Counted from the stretch's first letter, positions 9,870 through 22,160 are shown. The stretch is 64,000 bases of DNA from Symbiodinium microadriaticum (GCA_001939145.1 LSRX01001178.1:131396-195395), one strand, 5' to 3'. Notes: a model not told the origin generated them from the letters alone. Made by a program: numbers and translations.

Positions 9870-12554
9870 TCATTTCGTCTCAACATTGGCCACCTTGCCA
9901 ACAGAAGCCTCTGCGTCTGTCTCCAAATTGGTAGTCTTGGTCACGCTTGGCCCGAACACCGACATGCAGACGGGGAGGAAGATCAACCCGTGTGAGCCGC
10001 CTGCCACAACAATGCCAAAGAACATCTGGAAGAACACGCGGAAGGCCTGGCTCGCTGAGAAGGCCAGGGGCAAGATGGCCAAGAAGGTTGTGCTGACGCC
10101 CAGGAAGATAGGCTGTCCCATTTCCTTCATGGCCAGCTCCGCCCGCTTGGCCCGTGGCAACGATCCATCTTGGAGCCCGAAGCTGTGTGCCATGTGCATG
10201 GAGTAATCCACGACCAAACCCACGGCCATAACAAGGTTTATCATAGAGATGGAGTTGAGAGCCAGAGACCAGAGCACGATGTTGCCCATCAGGTCCATGA
10301 AGACCAGTGCGAGAACGAGAAGTACCACCATCACTGAGAGGGGATGGGCCAAGACCAGCGCACTAATGAGCAGCACTGCCGCCAGACAGAGCCCAATGCT
10401 AACTGTCATCTGCTCGACAATGATACGGTACTGGTCAAAGAAGATGTATGCCGGGGAGCTCACAAAACTTCCAGGCAATGCGCTTTGCCACTGTGCTGTG
10501 AAAGCCTCTACCTCTTCGAGCAAGGCCACCTGCTGCTTGCTGTTGAAAGTGTCGATGTGATTGGCCCGAAGCCGAATCACCTTGATCTGCCCATCTTGTA
10601 CCACGACGTCATCTTCGAACGCCCTGCCCGTCGGCGTTGAGAGGAACTCCTGGAGAGCGGTCAAGAACGTGCTGCCGGTCACCAGGTGGCTGGTGCAGGT
10701 TGTGACGGCTGAGGGCAAACCTGCCTGGCAGCCGGTTCGGTTGGTCTCGACTGCCGTGAAGGCACTGTCTGGCAGGGATGCCAGGACACCCTTGTTCTGC
10801 AAGGCCCAAAGCGTAAAGATGGTGTGCCACGACTGAAGCCCGCGAACGGAGTTGACGTTGCTGAGTGCCATGAGCTCGGCGCCGGCCTCTTCCAGATGCC
10901 GCTGCACTGCCACGGAGCTGAAGTCCTGGTCTGCAACGTACAAGGCCGCCGGCAAGGCCAAGCCACCAGTTGAGAGGCCACCAAAGTGGAGATTCTCTTC
11001 GTTGTAGAAATCCCGCAGGTAGCTTTTGTCGGGCGACAGGTCCATGATGTCAAAGTCCGTGCTGAGGCCCAGGCTCACTTGCCAGGCAGACACTGCAGCC
11101 AACACGAGAAACAAGACGATGGAAGCGAAGGAGATGGCCGGGTGGCTGGTCAGGAATTTGATCATTGCCACGAGGACCCTTTCAAGCGGCGCCGAACCCT
11201 CCGAGATCTTCTTGCTGGGCATGCACGACGATCCGGCACCAACACAGAAGCAAGGGTCCAGGCGAGGGGGGTCTGCGCTGGCGCGCCTTGCGTCGAGGGC
11301 CAGCAGGGCACAGAAGGTGGTGCAGTGAAGAAGCCAGATGAAGAAGCAGGACACAGAGGCGTAGAAACAGAAATACTGGACGGAAGGGAACACGCAGGTG
11401 GCCCCCAGCAAGAACGAGGAGATGGACGTCACTTTCGTCAAAGTGATGGAGACTCCCACGCGATGCATGGCTTTCTCGATCCGATCTGGGATGCTCAGGG
11501 AAGGGTCGACAGCATCGAAAGCACCGGAGATAACGAAAGCATCGTCGATACCAATGCCCACCAGAATGAAAGGGAGGATCTGCTGTAGCACGGTAAAGGG
11601 AACTCCGATCAGCATGCAAGTGCCATAGCCTGCGATACAGCCAAAGATAACCAGATAGAACTCGACCGCACCCAGCAGCCTTCGGCTCTGCGTCCAGGAT
11701 GCGGTCTTTCCGAGGAAAATCGAACAGAAGGAGGCCATCAGCACGAAGGCGATGGCAAAGAGGGGAATGTCCGCCTGCACTGTTCTGTTCAATTCGTCGT
11801 CTTGGGAACGCTCTGCCTGGACGAAAGCGTTCACGTGCTCGTAGCCTTGCTCAGTGAGTTGGTCCTTGGTAAAGTGCTGCACGAGAGCCTCCTCCCATTT
11901 CATCATGGCCTCGTCGGCGGCATCCAAGATGAAGTCAACGCGCGCTGCAGTGGAGCTCGTGATGCTGCCGCTGCCGTCACGTGCAATGCCGCCCATGGAG
12001 TCGTCGGCGAAGGCTGGGGCACCGTCTGGGAAGTTGGCCTTGTTCACAGCAACCAAGATATCGGCTTGGCTCTGGACCGTCTGATTGAAGTCGGCACTGG
12101 TACCGGTCCCAAAGTAGCGGCGGATCCCAGCATTCAAGCAACCGGAGGAAACCCGGAGGCACACATCGGCAAAGCTCTTTCCATCAGCATCAGAGAGTGC
12201 TTTCACATCATCAGCCATGCGGAAGATTTCGGCCATCGTCTCCGGTCGCAGAATGTTCCCACCATCCTTGGCCGTGACCAAGACGCGATTCACGCGGCCG
12301 GCGGTAGTGAAGTACTTCTCAGTCCACTCCAAGTCCTTCATGACCTGTGATCCTTGATCCACCCAAAGATCACGAGCTTCGCTCACGGCCGTGAAACGCA
12401 AAACCCCCAGCGCACAAAGCAGGCAGCCCACGACGGTCACTGCAACACACTTCCATGGGTTGCGAGCACAGGATTTCGCCACCCTGCCGAGTCCATGTGC
12501 CACGGACTCCTCCGCACGCGAAGTGCAGGCAAGCCAAGCCTGCAGGGGCGACAT
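9870..12554 (-). CDS. Patched/NPC1-like RND family membrane protein
   Basis: An 894-residue uninterrupted frame from ATG at 12,554 to TGA at 9,870. The layout is that of an eukaryotic RND permease with a sterol-sensing-like domain. TM1 lies at about 36-54, followed by a luminal or extracellular loop to about 260. A five- to six-helix block at about 261-421 contains GIGIDDAF (333-340). A second large loop follows, then a second helix block to about 866 with GLVVDYSMHMAHSF from 779. The acidic motifs in TM4 and TM10 are those used for ion coupling in RND, Patched and NPC1 proteins. Likely role: transport of a lipid or other hydrophobic substrate across a membrane; the substrate cannot be told. 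Unlike other genes in the window it has no introns, which suits a retroposed copy. The nearest annotated type is a Patched-domain protein. Confidence 0.9.
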   Translation of the reverse strand: MSPLQAWLACTSRAEESVAHGLGRVAKSCARNPWKCVAVTVVGCLLCALGVLRFTAVSEARDLWVDQGSQVMKDLEWTEKYFTTAGRVNRVLVTAKDGGNILRPETMAEIFRMADDVKALSDADGKSFADVCLRVSSGCLNAGIRRYFGTGTSADFNQTVQSQADILVAVNKANFPDGAPAFADDSMGGIARDGSGSITSSTAARVDFILDAADEAMMKWEEALVQHFTKDQLTEQGYEHVNAFVQAERSQDDELNRTVQADIPLFAIAFVLMASFCSIFLGKTASWTQSRRLLGAVEFYLVIFGCIAGYGTCMLIGVPFTVLQQILPFILVGIGIDDAFVISGAFDAVDPSLSIPDRIEKAMHRVGVSITLTKVTSISSFLLGATCVFPSVQYFCFYASVSCFFIWLLHCTTFCALLALDARRASADPPRLDPCFCVGAGSSCMPSKKISEGSAPLERVLVAMIKFLTSHPAISFASIVLFLVLAAVSAWQVSLGLSTDFDIMDLSPDKSYLRDFYNEENLHFGGLSTGGLALPAALYVADQDFSSVAVQRHLEEAGAELMALSNVNSVRGLQSWHTIFTLWALQNKGVLASLPDSAFTAVETNRTGCQAGLPSAVTTCTSHLVTGSTFLTALQEFLSTPTGRAFEDDVVVQDGQIKVIRLRANHIDTFNSKQQVALLEEVEAFTAQWQSALPGSFVSSPAYIFFDQYRIIVEQMTVSIGLCLAAVLLISALVLAHPLSVMVVLLVLALVFMDLMGNIVLWSLALNSISMINLVMAVGLVVDYSMHMAHSFGLQDGSLPRAKRAELAMKEMGQPIFLGVSTTFLAILPLAFSASQAFRVFFQMFFGIVVAGGSHGLIFLPVCMSVFGPSVTKTTNLETDAEASVGKVANVETK

Positions 12555-12601
12555 GGCACCGCTTCCTACCTACTGGAGACGCTTCGAACCGCCAGGCTTT
12601 A

Positions 12602-12617
12602 CCTGAGCCAAATGCTC
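12602..12617 (-). other. Possible relic of dinoflagellate spliced leader
   Basis: The minus strand reads GAGCATTTGGCTCAGG, 47 bases before the ATG of the intronless RND gene. The dinoflagellate spliced leader ends in CATTTTGGCTCAAG. The match is a 9-base core (TTTGGCTCA) with a shortened T-run and one change near the end. Relics of this leader upstream of genes mark cDNA re-inserted into the genome. The same bases could instead just be a trans-splice acceptor (CTCAG|G). Confidence 0.35.
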
Positions 12618-12664
12618 GTAGTTGTGGACGGAGCTAACGTCCCCCCGGAAAGTAAACAGAGTCA

Positions 12665-14810
12665 ATGATTCTTCCTTCTAAGTCGTTCGTCCAAGTCGAT
12701 CCAGCTCTACCGCTCGGCTCAACAGGAGATGCGACGCGCTTCTTTGGCAAATTGGGGCCTATCCGACCGGGGGCCGTTTGCATCGTCTCCTGCACGAACT
12801 TCCTGCTTCACACAACTTCACTATGCAAATCTGACCCTCTTGTTTTGCACACCTTCCAAGTCTCCTCCAACTCCGCTTGCGCCTGAAATCTGGGGCAGGG
12901 GCTAATCCTACGGCTGCAGTCATGCGCGCAGGTTCCAGAAGCTAACTAGATGAGGATTCGTGCCAGCCTGCGTTGAGGTTGCGTCCATGTACTCGAGCTC
13001 CGTCCTGGCCTAAGAAACGAGACACACGAACAGAGGCGGCTAGATAGATGGAAGCTGGTAAGGCGCGCTTGGATCTTCATGGACGTCACCTTCTCCTGCG
13101 CAAACGCATCGTGAAGATTCGACGACCAGAAAAGAAACAAGCTGAACGAACAAATCACTCTATGAACCGTGGTAAGGCTTGCCAGCAGTCTCCTGTACGC
13201 GCTTCTGGTGCCAGTGGTGTTGCCTTCGGTGCAGAATGGGCTTCTACTGTTTGTGGCCCCGCACAGACGGCAGAACATGCCGCAGCAGACAATGATCGAG
13301 ATCTCCAGAAACACAGCTGGAGGCACAGGTCTGATTTATGCAAGCTTGAATGAAAGCACAACAACTCGTGATCACTTGTAGGTTCAATTGCGGGGGTGGA
13401 AGTGGAAGAGCGAACCCATACAAGGGCTGCTGCATTCGAGCCTCTGTGTCAGTAGAACGCAACCCAAGGCGAGTCCGAATTTCATGTGGGAATATGTTGC
13501 CTACCACGAGTCAACGGTAAAGAGACACAAGCGCTACAGTTGCTGCAATGGGCATGCTTCCGAAGCTCAAAGGTTGCTAAAATCAACCTGAAGTTGCGGG
13601 TGTTCCAAATGCAACGACAGAGGAGTCGTGTCTGAACCTAAAGCAGTCCCACACCATGCCCGTCCATCAATCCGAGGCGGGAATCTGGAAACACTGCTCC
13701 GCTGCGACCGTGTTGAAGGAGGTACCGAATTTCAAAAACAGTGAACTGGTCTCGTCGTGCCCATCATTCACATCCTCGCAAAAGACCCGACATACCAAAT
13801 CACTACTACCAGCGATTTCGCAGCCTGCTCCAGAACTGCTGCCCTGTCTCCGTGACCTGAGGTGGCGCTGCGTACAGCTTTTCTTCAGGTGCGACTGTGT
13901 GAAGGGAAGCTTGCATGGAGGGCGGACATGTGGCCTGGCCTGGCTTCACGTATCTTGGTGACGGGACGGACGGTGAGCTTGGACATAGCTCTGATTTCTC
14001 AACTATCCGGTACGCAGTGTGTGGCTACGAGCCTTACGGGTTTGCGTGCATCCTTTGAGGTGATCCAGGCTAGTTGCTGGCAAACCGAAGCACAAGATGA
14101 GTTCAGACCTGACACCTCCTTCCCTGTTCCATCTGCTTCCCAGCATGAGTCTTGTTCATGTTTCACCACGTGCGGACGACTCACGAATGGAATCACCCAA
14201 TCGATTCGCAAAGCCTCCGCGCGACTTGTGGTGTTGACTCAATCCTTGTCAAGTCTCCCTATGACCTGGAGCATCAAAGGGTGAGGGTTGGTCTCCCGAA
14301 GAGCATTCGAACACCTGTGCTGGAAGCTCCCTATTGGAACAAGGGATTCGAGTCCGAGGAAAACGCTTGAGAGTCGTGCCCTACTCAATTCAAAACGCGG
14401 TACGACGTACGACAGTGGCCCAGGGCTCTGGACTCATGACAGCCTCATCCTTGAGAGTAGCAGTGCATGATGACACTCTGGCCAACGACTTGTTGAGAGG
14501 TGCAGAGAGGGTACCGACATGTCGTGACCTTCTCAGGCCTCTAGGCACCAGGCATGAAATCGATTCTCCTTGTCGAGATGGAGGATGGAGTTCGAGCCCT
14601 CGTTGAACAAACCAGAATCGGGCACTGTAGTTCATGCTACAGTGTTAGCTAGTCAGCTAGTCTTTATCGATACCACTTTTAAGAAATGGGCAAGGTTCTC
14701 CAGCAAGTGCCTACGAAACGACTAGTAAATAATCAATGCGGAGTTACTTGCTTAGTCAGCAACAAGTAACAAGTATCGAATAGTGTTGAAACTAATTGAA
14801 ACAAAACAGA
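12665..14810. other. No recognised gene
   Basis: Open frames occur on both strands. The minus strand near 13,330-13,220 has a hydrophobic Cys-rich stretch (EISIIVCCGMFCRLCG) that might be a membrane exon, but no clear boundaries were found. Confidence 0.3.
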
Positions 14811-14816
14811 ATCAGG

Positions 14817-16280
14817 TCATGGGTCATCACCCTGCAATAGAAGTTGACAGTCAGCAGCTTCCTGCTGCACGATATGGAATCGGGCATAGTCAAGGCCTTG
14901 GACGCCTTGGAGCTTCTTTGTAGCAGCTTCAGCTTTGCCATTAGCGCCTCGAACCAGCAGCACCCACCAAGTCACGAAGCCAATATCAGAATGTCTGCGC
15001 CGCGGAGCCTTCGGTGTGGATAGGGGATGCCCTTCGGCTCGCAATCTAGCCTTCACGCTTCTCTACGACAGTGGTACAAGAATCTAGAAGTCCTGTGAGT
15101 CTTGTACCTGTTGCTGCGGCGCAGAAACTCCGGTCTAGCAAAGTTACGAGAAGCAACCTCCAGCTGCTGCGATGTCATTGGCCCATGAGAAGAAAGAGCC
15201 TGGACCGTGCATTCGTGCATTCGGCATCTGCAGAGAATGCGAAAAGTCTCTTCTCTACTGCGCCTGAATTATGTTGTGAAAGACGCGCTTCTTTGGCCTG
15301 GAGCCGCGTGTTCCAAAAGAAGACACCACAAGAGTGCTCGCATCTGGAGAAGCGAATACCCTTGCACTGGCAAAAACCCGAGAACGATGCGCGCGCAAGT
15401 ATGACATCGAGAAGCGGTCCACGTGGCCTGAGTGCGGTGAGCAGAGCTGGCTGCGTGCTCGAGCTCAAGCAAGCTCATCTTCAAGGCTGCAAAACAAGCA
15501 ATCAACTCGCTTGAAGAAAGCCAATTGGCACTGGCCGCAGATCGCGCTGAGTGGGATGTTCTTATGACCTCAGCAGCTTCACGAAGCCGTTCTGATGTTG
15601 GCCTATCAAGACCCAAAGATCCAGAGACATGTCTTTAACAGCAGATGTGAATCGCTGGAAGGGGCAGCCCGACACTCCATGCAACACGAAAAGTGGATAA
15701 ATCCTAGGCTCTTGCACAAGCACTCGCTCCATCTACGGGTTTGAGCTTGAGGCTTCAGTCCATCAACTCTCAGCCTCAGGCGTAGCCGGAGTGTCCTGCG
15801 ACCAGAAGAGAAAGCGCTCGTGGACAACCTCCAATGATAAGTCCTGTCACTGCAGGGGGCGTTGCGGAGATCGAGCCAACTTTGACCTAACACTCCCTTC
15901 AGCTTGTGTCTGCTCGCCCCACTCGGACTCACCTCAAAAGTCAGGACGTAGAAGCCAGGGCTCTCCTCCTGCGAAACAGCGGATGCTGTCCAGTGTGACA
16001 TGCCTCCTCCAGGACGTGTGGTTTGTCCTGGATCTTGTTCAGCCACTCCTGACACTGCCAGAGACGTGCACGTGCAGGCTACGAGTAGAACGGCTAGGGC
16101 TCTCTGGGCGCTCGGCGCGCTCTTTGCTCTCTTTGCTCTGGGCTCCAGGCCCGGCAAGCTCCGCAGGGCGGCAATGGGTTCTGCAACTCCTGGTGGCCCG
16201 CACGGGCCACACGGCCGACCTTCGGCACCCCAAACGGCAAAGGCTGTTGGGCCAGAGCAAGCAGCAAACTTGCAGTAAGA
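14817..16280 (-). CDS. Unidentified multi-exon gene
   Basis: Three minus-strand pieces look coding. The first, 16,280-15,933, sits between a CGTCGCAG acceptor and a consensus GTGAGT donor. It holds a Cys/Gly/Pro-rich part, a basic stretch, a hydrophobic segment (RALAVLLVACTCTSLAVSG) and ends ESPGFYVLTFE. The second, about 15,610-15,420, is Ala/Ser/Leu-rich and helical (SERLREAAEVIRTSHSAR). The third, about 15,000-14,817, has LLVRGANGKAEAATKKLQ and ends LLLQGDDP before TGA. Whether all three belong to one gene is inference. A single membrane anchor is likely if the hydrophobic segment is real. No family recognised. Confidence 0.35.
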
Positions 16281-16679
16281 CTGCGACGGTCACCGGGACC
16301 TCGAGGACGGCAATCCCTCGAGAGACCATGGCAACAGGCTCGCAGGAGACGGCCCGGCCCAAGGACGCCCCAGGAAACTGAGGTGTCCGCCCTTCATCTG
16401 CTTGCGCCCAGTGCCGGGATAGTGGGTTCGTGCCTCAAAGGCACAGCATCTCATGGCAGAAACTTGCGAGAACGGCACCTTGCAACTGCGATCGCGACGT
16501 TCGCAATCGCTGCGCGCTCAGCGCATATCGAACCAGTAGGCAAGGAGACTTCGCCTTGCAAGTCTATGTCTGCTGGTCTTTACACCTGCCACAAGTTACC
16601 ACGACGATTAAGCACGGCCGGGGTCACTGTTGATGCCACGTGCAAAACAAGCTTGGCCTGCCAGCACAGGACAACCAGG

Positions 16680-17250
16680 ACCTAGCCCACATGCTGAAAG
16701 GACAACCTCAGCAAATTCGGCGCCACCTCCGGAACCAACCTCAAGGGGCAACACCAGTTCAGGCACTTCAGACGTATCCAAAAATAATTCGCAAGTCCTA
16801 AGAAATGACCATGCTCGGACAACCAGACTCCGCGAGGAACAGACGGATTGAGACGTTGAGCACGCAAACATGTACATCCGTACCATTGGGCATCTCAGCA
16901 TTGCATATGTACAGTCTTGCAAAAGGTGTTTGGATGGGACGTTCGAAAAGGCCGGCAAAAGCACCCAAGCGGCCCAAGCCTACTCCCGCCACGGAGAGGA
17001 TCGGAAACCATACTGGGTCTCTTGGTTTCTGGAGGTGGTTTGCCTGAGGGCCTGCTCTAGGCAATGTTGCCTCCACGGCCAAGCATATCCAAGCATGACG
17101 ACTCTCGACTGATCTGATTGCCCCTGGCAGCTCAACATGAAATTCAGGCTGGCCGACTTCCGGTGAAAGAAAGGGTCCATGCCGTTCTTCCGGTACCTCT
17201 GCAACTACTTGCACCCGCTTCCAACATCCTCCCTGTGCATGCCACACTCG
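16680..17250 (-). CDS. Possible exons, unidentified
   Basis: The minus strand has a segment around 16,795-16,705 (CELFLDTSEVPELVLPLEV) that would end at GAG|GTTGTC. A longer open frame at 17,247-16,798 contains a hydrophobic stretch (WFPILSVAGVGLGRLGAFAG). Both look more coding than the surroundings. No domain is recognised. Confidence 0.25.
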
Positions 17251-17259
17251 CTGACATGC

Positions 17260-18200
17260 TCCTTTTTTCGGCGCGCGCTGGAAACCGTGGCAGCGCGGAC
17301 TATCAAGCTTGTCCCGAGAAACAGGATACTACAGTACTACAGGGAAACTTGCAGGGTACTATATAAAGGCACTACAACTAGAAGGTACTATACGGGTATC
17401 ATATGGCTTGGAACATTCATCTGGCTCTCATCAGACGGCGGCCTCAAACATCCTCAGCGGACGGGAACTCCCTCCACGCAATGCTGAGCATCCGTAAAAG
17501 CGTTTGCAGTTGCACCATTTCTCGTCTCCCAACTTCGTTCAAGTCGAGACTCTTTCTGAAGCAGCACGGTCCTTTCCGCTGCATCCTCGTCCTCCATGGC
17601 CTCACGCTCCTGGTAGCGCTCGGGTTGGGGTGTGTGATCATGATCACAGCCTCACGGCTTCAGATACTATACTTAAGAGCGGGCGCTCTGCACCGAGGCC
17701 TCTCTTGCAACTTGATTCAATGAATAGGCTTCACCATGGTCACAAGCCTGCAAAGACTGAACCGCACTTTGCCAGATTCGAGACTCCTCGAGGGACTCCT
17801 TGTCCGCTGGATATGTCCAGAAGAGGAGGGAAAAGTTCACGGCGCCTCGGCCAAGCAAAGCTTGGAAGCAGACTGATGCAGCTGCTCTCATCTAATCTAA
17901 TGCTGACTGAACCAACTATCGACAAAACGTATTGGGCAGTGACTGGAACGGGAAAGCCGGGGCACTGATCAAGGAGGGGACCACACAACTGAAGAAGATG
18001 GCACGTCCAAGAGCCGATGCATTGTGCTCCCGCACCTCCAGGCTCATGTTCTCCTTGGCAGTCTCCACATTATGACGTCCAACGGACTCAAGCACAGTTC
18101 TCCTCCTGTCATGCAGCTAGGTGGCCACCTTCTCACTGGTATAGTGATAATCGAAGATGTCCTGCTGTCCGCACACTCGCGAAGGCCCCCGTAGCCATCC
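17260..18200. other. No recognised gene
   Basis: Only short open frames without recognisable content. A run of ACTACAG/GGTACTATA words occurs around 17,325-17,400. Confidence 0.3.
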
Positions 18201-18217
18201 TTGTTAGAAGCATCAGC

Positions 18218-20300
18218 TCAGCTTGAAGGTTGCACCTGGGCTATGAAGCCCACCAGCAATGGCCCGATCGTGTTGCCACTTGCAAAGACCTTGCCAGCTT
18301 CACGCTTCCGGTCGCTTCGGGAATGGGCAAGGGCTGAGCTCAAGGGAACGAATTTCCTGAGTTCCAGACTATCGCAACATCCCACGAGAAAGCCGATGAC
18401 AAACTCAAATGCAAGAAAGAGCTGACTTCCAGGTGCCGGCGCCAGCACTCGAAACCTTGCGTCCAAGGCACTCCCTTCTTGGGATGATATCCATGACCTG
18501 GAGCTCGCCATGTTCAGAAACATTGGAAGGTGAACTAACCCTAGTGATTGAGAGAGCACTGAATCCGACCAGGGTTCCACAGGCTGCAGGCATCCAGGAA
18601 CCTCCCACGTGGTCACCAAGCCCATCGTAAACAAGATGCCGGCGAAGAGCAAACCTAGGGCAGGGCATGGACCGGCCTCCAACGAACTCAGAACTTTCAA
18701 CTGCCCGCTGCATGTCCCCTTGTTTCGGCCAGCTACTAAGGCTGGCTTCTCTTGGGATCCCCATGTACACAACATAGAGGAACGGGATGCTTGCCTTAGT
18801 ACTAAAGGACAGGTTGCAACAGCGAGTGCTGGCGCAGGAGCCACGTGCTCTTTTGCGCCCTGTCGCTTGAAAATCTGCCCAGGCACAGTAACCGAAAACA
18901 TTGCCACCCAAGTTCTGCCGTAGCGGTGATTTTTGGCATTTGCTGCGTCACCCAGATAACCTGACATGATCGAATGGGGCCCGAATCCTTCCCTGCCTTG
19001 ACCTGCACTACCAGCACCTCACGAATCAAACAAGACTGAAGATCACTACAACGAGAGATATCTCGAGGCGGTCCCCTGCCTCCTAAAGCGCCACCAATAC
19101 CCTCACCGACCGTGCGCATAGCGATAATCAGTCCACACCTCAACCAACAGTTCCAGAGCGGACAGAAGAAGGCGAACCAGCATTTCTCCGGGTGACATGT
19201 GGTTGCTGATGGAGAGGTACTGAAAGTACCTGACATTCCAGACAGGAGCCCTGCCAGATCCGGCTCGACCGATATGCAGAGAAGGGTGCATGGTTGTGAA
19301 CGTCTGTGCCGCTCCAGGGATTGTGCCGAAGACTCCCTGGAGAATAATAACCTTCAGCGCTGCAGCAGTGCATCGACTCCGACGGACACTTCCTGGGTGC
19401 CTGACCCGGAAAGACCCCAAACGGAGGAACTTTGCCAGCTTGTGAAACTCACCTGTTCCAAACGCTGTCTGCAGAAGCCGTGACATGACGCCAACCCCTC
19501 GATACAGTTCCATCTCATTGCCCAGGTTGTTCCGCTTCCCTGTGCTCTCTGCAGCAAAGCTGCGCATGAGGCCGAAGCGCTTTGGATCCCACGTCCTGGT
19601 GCCGCACCCAACCGCACAAGTCTTTAGCCGCTTTAGCCAGTTGATTCTGCTAGTGATGGCCTCGGCAAATCCTCCACGGCCGCTTCGACCAAAAGAACGA
19701 CCAGCAAGCCTGCTTTCAACTGTCGGCAATTTCCACTATGCTCGCTCAGCACACTGCCGCTGGCGACACTTGCGCAAGACATAGGCTGCACAAATTCAGC
19801 TTGCTTCAGTTTCTGGGTGGGAGCAAAGGATGCGACCAAGACTCTGAGAATACCAACCACTGCCAGACATATCCTCCAACCCATGACACCGAAGATCCGA
19901 TGCTCTGATATGGGCACCTGAGCGGTGAGCACCCGGTGCTTCCCCGGGCGCAGATCCGTCACGAATGAGACACGGGCTACAATCAAACACGCCAGCACTT
20001 GGCCAAAGTTGGCAGCGCAGTATACCTGAACGGTCTCATGCAAGCCACCAGCATCCATATCTTCAAAGATGTGCCGACCTGCCTTGCCACAGATCTGCCC
20101 AGCATCGTCCGACGTGCTCAAATCCTGGGCTTCCAGCGCTACAAAGCCACAACTGCCTACAAGTCACGCAACTTCATTGCGCACGGCTGTGCTCGTGCCC
20201 CAAGGCTCCGAGATGAAGGACTGCAGAACCGGCAGAAGCATGGACAGTGCGGCGCCATTCAGAACTCGCAGCGCGAGCATTGGCCACAGCTGTGTTGTGA
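18218..20300 (-). CDS. Major facilitator superfamily transporter, multi-exon
   Basis: Minus-strand exon pieces appear in the order expected for an MFS protein. At about 20,290-20,175, after a CACAACACAG acceptor, WPMLALRVLNGAALSMLLPV gives the TM4 region with the usual R..NG motif. At about 20,090-19,920 is the TM5 region (AANFGQVLACLIVA). At about 19,895-19,810, ISEHRIFGVMGWRICLAVVG gives TM6 with the GWR motif. At about 19,360-19,280, VIILQGVFGTIPGAAQTF gives TM7. Near 19,105, VGEGIGGALGG follows. At about 18,670-18,560, LLFAGILFTMGLVTTWEVPG follows. At about 18,410-18,225, FVIGFLVGCC and GNTIGPLLVGFIAQ give the last part. It should be a plasma or organelle membrane transporter of unknown substrate. 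The N-terminal exons (TM1-3) were not placed. Several usually conserved positions are changed, so a decayed gene is possible. Confidence 0.6.
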
Positions 20301-20309
20301 ACCTCTTCT

Positions 20310-22160
20310 TCGATGCTTGAAACATCAGAGAAAAGAAACAAGAAGCCTACAGGCCCCCAGTTGCTACATGCCAAGTGGGGCAAGGCCTGAAACGCCATAT
20401 GTTGGCCAAGTTTCGCTAGCTGAAAGGTGCAGAGTCCCCACAAGCCGGTACCGACCTCAGCGGGCTTGTGAGCGGCTTGTGCAGCGCACGAACGAGTCTT
20501 CCCAAGCGAGAGACCTTCAGAAGCAGTTTTCTCGAGGCTCCGCTGTCCACCAGGTTGCCCCAGATCGGCCCAGTGACCGCACAGGCCACGCCCTGTCACC
20601 CAGCTCAGAGTTCAGGTCCCTACGTCCTTTTGCATTTGCTATGTTTTTTTGCCTAGGTAGCACATGTTGGTGGCCTGGTCATTGAACCCATCAGCCTTCT
20701 TCGCAGTGAAACCAACCGACTGCGAGGAACACGGGGTCTTGTAATGCTGATGCCCTGACACCTGCGCTTCTTCTTGAATCTGCTCCGTCGTTATGCAGGA
20801 GCCAGGCGGCTTGCTTGGGATGTTTGGTGCACAGATCGCCGCAGGACAAACAACAACACAGAGCAACAGAGTGCATGAAAGTCCAAGCCCCGATGAGCTC
20901 GATGCTTGTCCAACCTGATTTGGTCTTTAAAGTTGTATGGCTACGTAGCACAAAGCTTGGCGTCTGCATTTGGGGATGTGGAACCCAGGACTAGCTCAAG
21001 AAATGAAAGCCCAGTTGGCTTGCGGGCCTGGGCCAGTGCCATCAACCCCAACAGATGCGGCCGCATGTGAAGCTCATGCTCCATGGCTCGAAACCTCGGT
21101 GAGGTGCGATGCTGCAGCAAGATGGCGATGCGGACATGCTGGGCGGCGATTGCCGGAGTCTGCTACACGCACCCGGAATACCGCGTCTAGGGTCTTTTTT
21201 TTATCCGCGTCTAGGGTCTAGAGTCTAGAGAAATCTGCTGTCCGCTATCCTAAAGTCATTGAAAACAGGAATGTCCGCTCCGCGATCGCCAGGAGTGAAG
21301 CTTCAAAGGATTGGCTGGGCTTGCTTCTCCACCCAAACCCAAACCTCGTACGTATCCTTGGAGACGCTTGCCCAGTCGCGACGACGGCAGCAGCTGCACA
21401 TCTGCCCCCTTCCATGCATGGAGCTTCACATGCAACGGATGCCAATAAGCGTTGGAGCGAGCCTTCAGCGCAGAAAGTAGGATGAGCGCGGCCAGCGTCT
21501 GATCGCTGGAAAAAAGCCTGGTGCGAGCCCTGCGGCTGGTCTTGTTCCAATCTTACGCAACGTAAGTTCCCTTTGCAACCATCCGGGCTGGTGCCTAAAA
21601 CAAGTCAGTTACACAGAGAAAGCCGCCACGCAGAAAAACTGTCAGCAATATGCACACATATCAAACTACACACCCCCGGTTCCTGTGTACCGAAGAGTGA
21701 TTCACAGAGCACAGCCGGCTTGCCACATCGATGTAATCTCCGCAGGTTGTCCCTGCCCGCCATCCCCAGCATCCAGCAGAGTAGCCCAAGAGCCCCCAGA
21801 AAATCCCGCAGAATAGGCGGCACAGAGTACCGACGTTCTCCCCCATTCACGGTCAATCTAGCCTAGCCACATTCTATGGGGGACCTGCTGCCCGAATCGG
21901 GTCCGTGACGTCACCTTTTGGACTCCGTCCCGAGGAGCTACGGTGTAGAAAGCTCTTGGGCCAATGTTACTAAGATACTAAGACTACTAATGTGTGATCG
22001 AAATTGACACTGGAACGAAACTCAACCTTTTCCAACTAAACCCAAACGACCTCTGGGGGCCGGTGGGAGGCTCTCTGCCGAGGTGCCGAGCCCTCCGCGG
22101 AAGCTCATCCTGCTGCATTCCTGGGCCTGGGATTGCAGCTTCCATGAGCTAGTGTCGAAG
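20310..22160. other. Probable upstream part of the transporter gene; nothing firm
   Basis: Minus-strand open frames near 20,970-20,640 could hold N-terminal exons of the transporter, but none shows clear transmembrane MFS motifs. A CTAG-rich stretch lies at 21,185-21,232. Confidence 0.25.
21185..21232. repeat. CTAG-rich direct and inverted repeats
   Basis: The word CCGCGTCTAGGGTCT occurs twice around a T-run and is followed by TCTAGAGTCTAGAG. Similar CTAG-rich patches occur at about 28,648-28,673, 31,619-31,645, 33,626-33,640 and 53,573-53,589. Confidence 0.6.

Noticed and set aside
11802-12350. 182-codon plus-strand frame over the RND gene
   Set aside because: Antisense shadow of a long, motif-bearing coding sequence.
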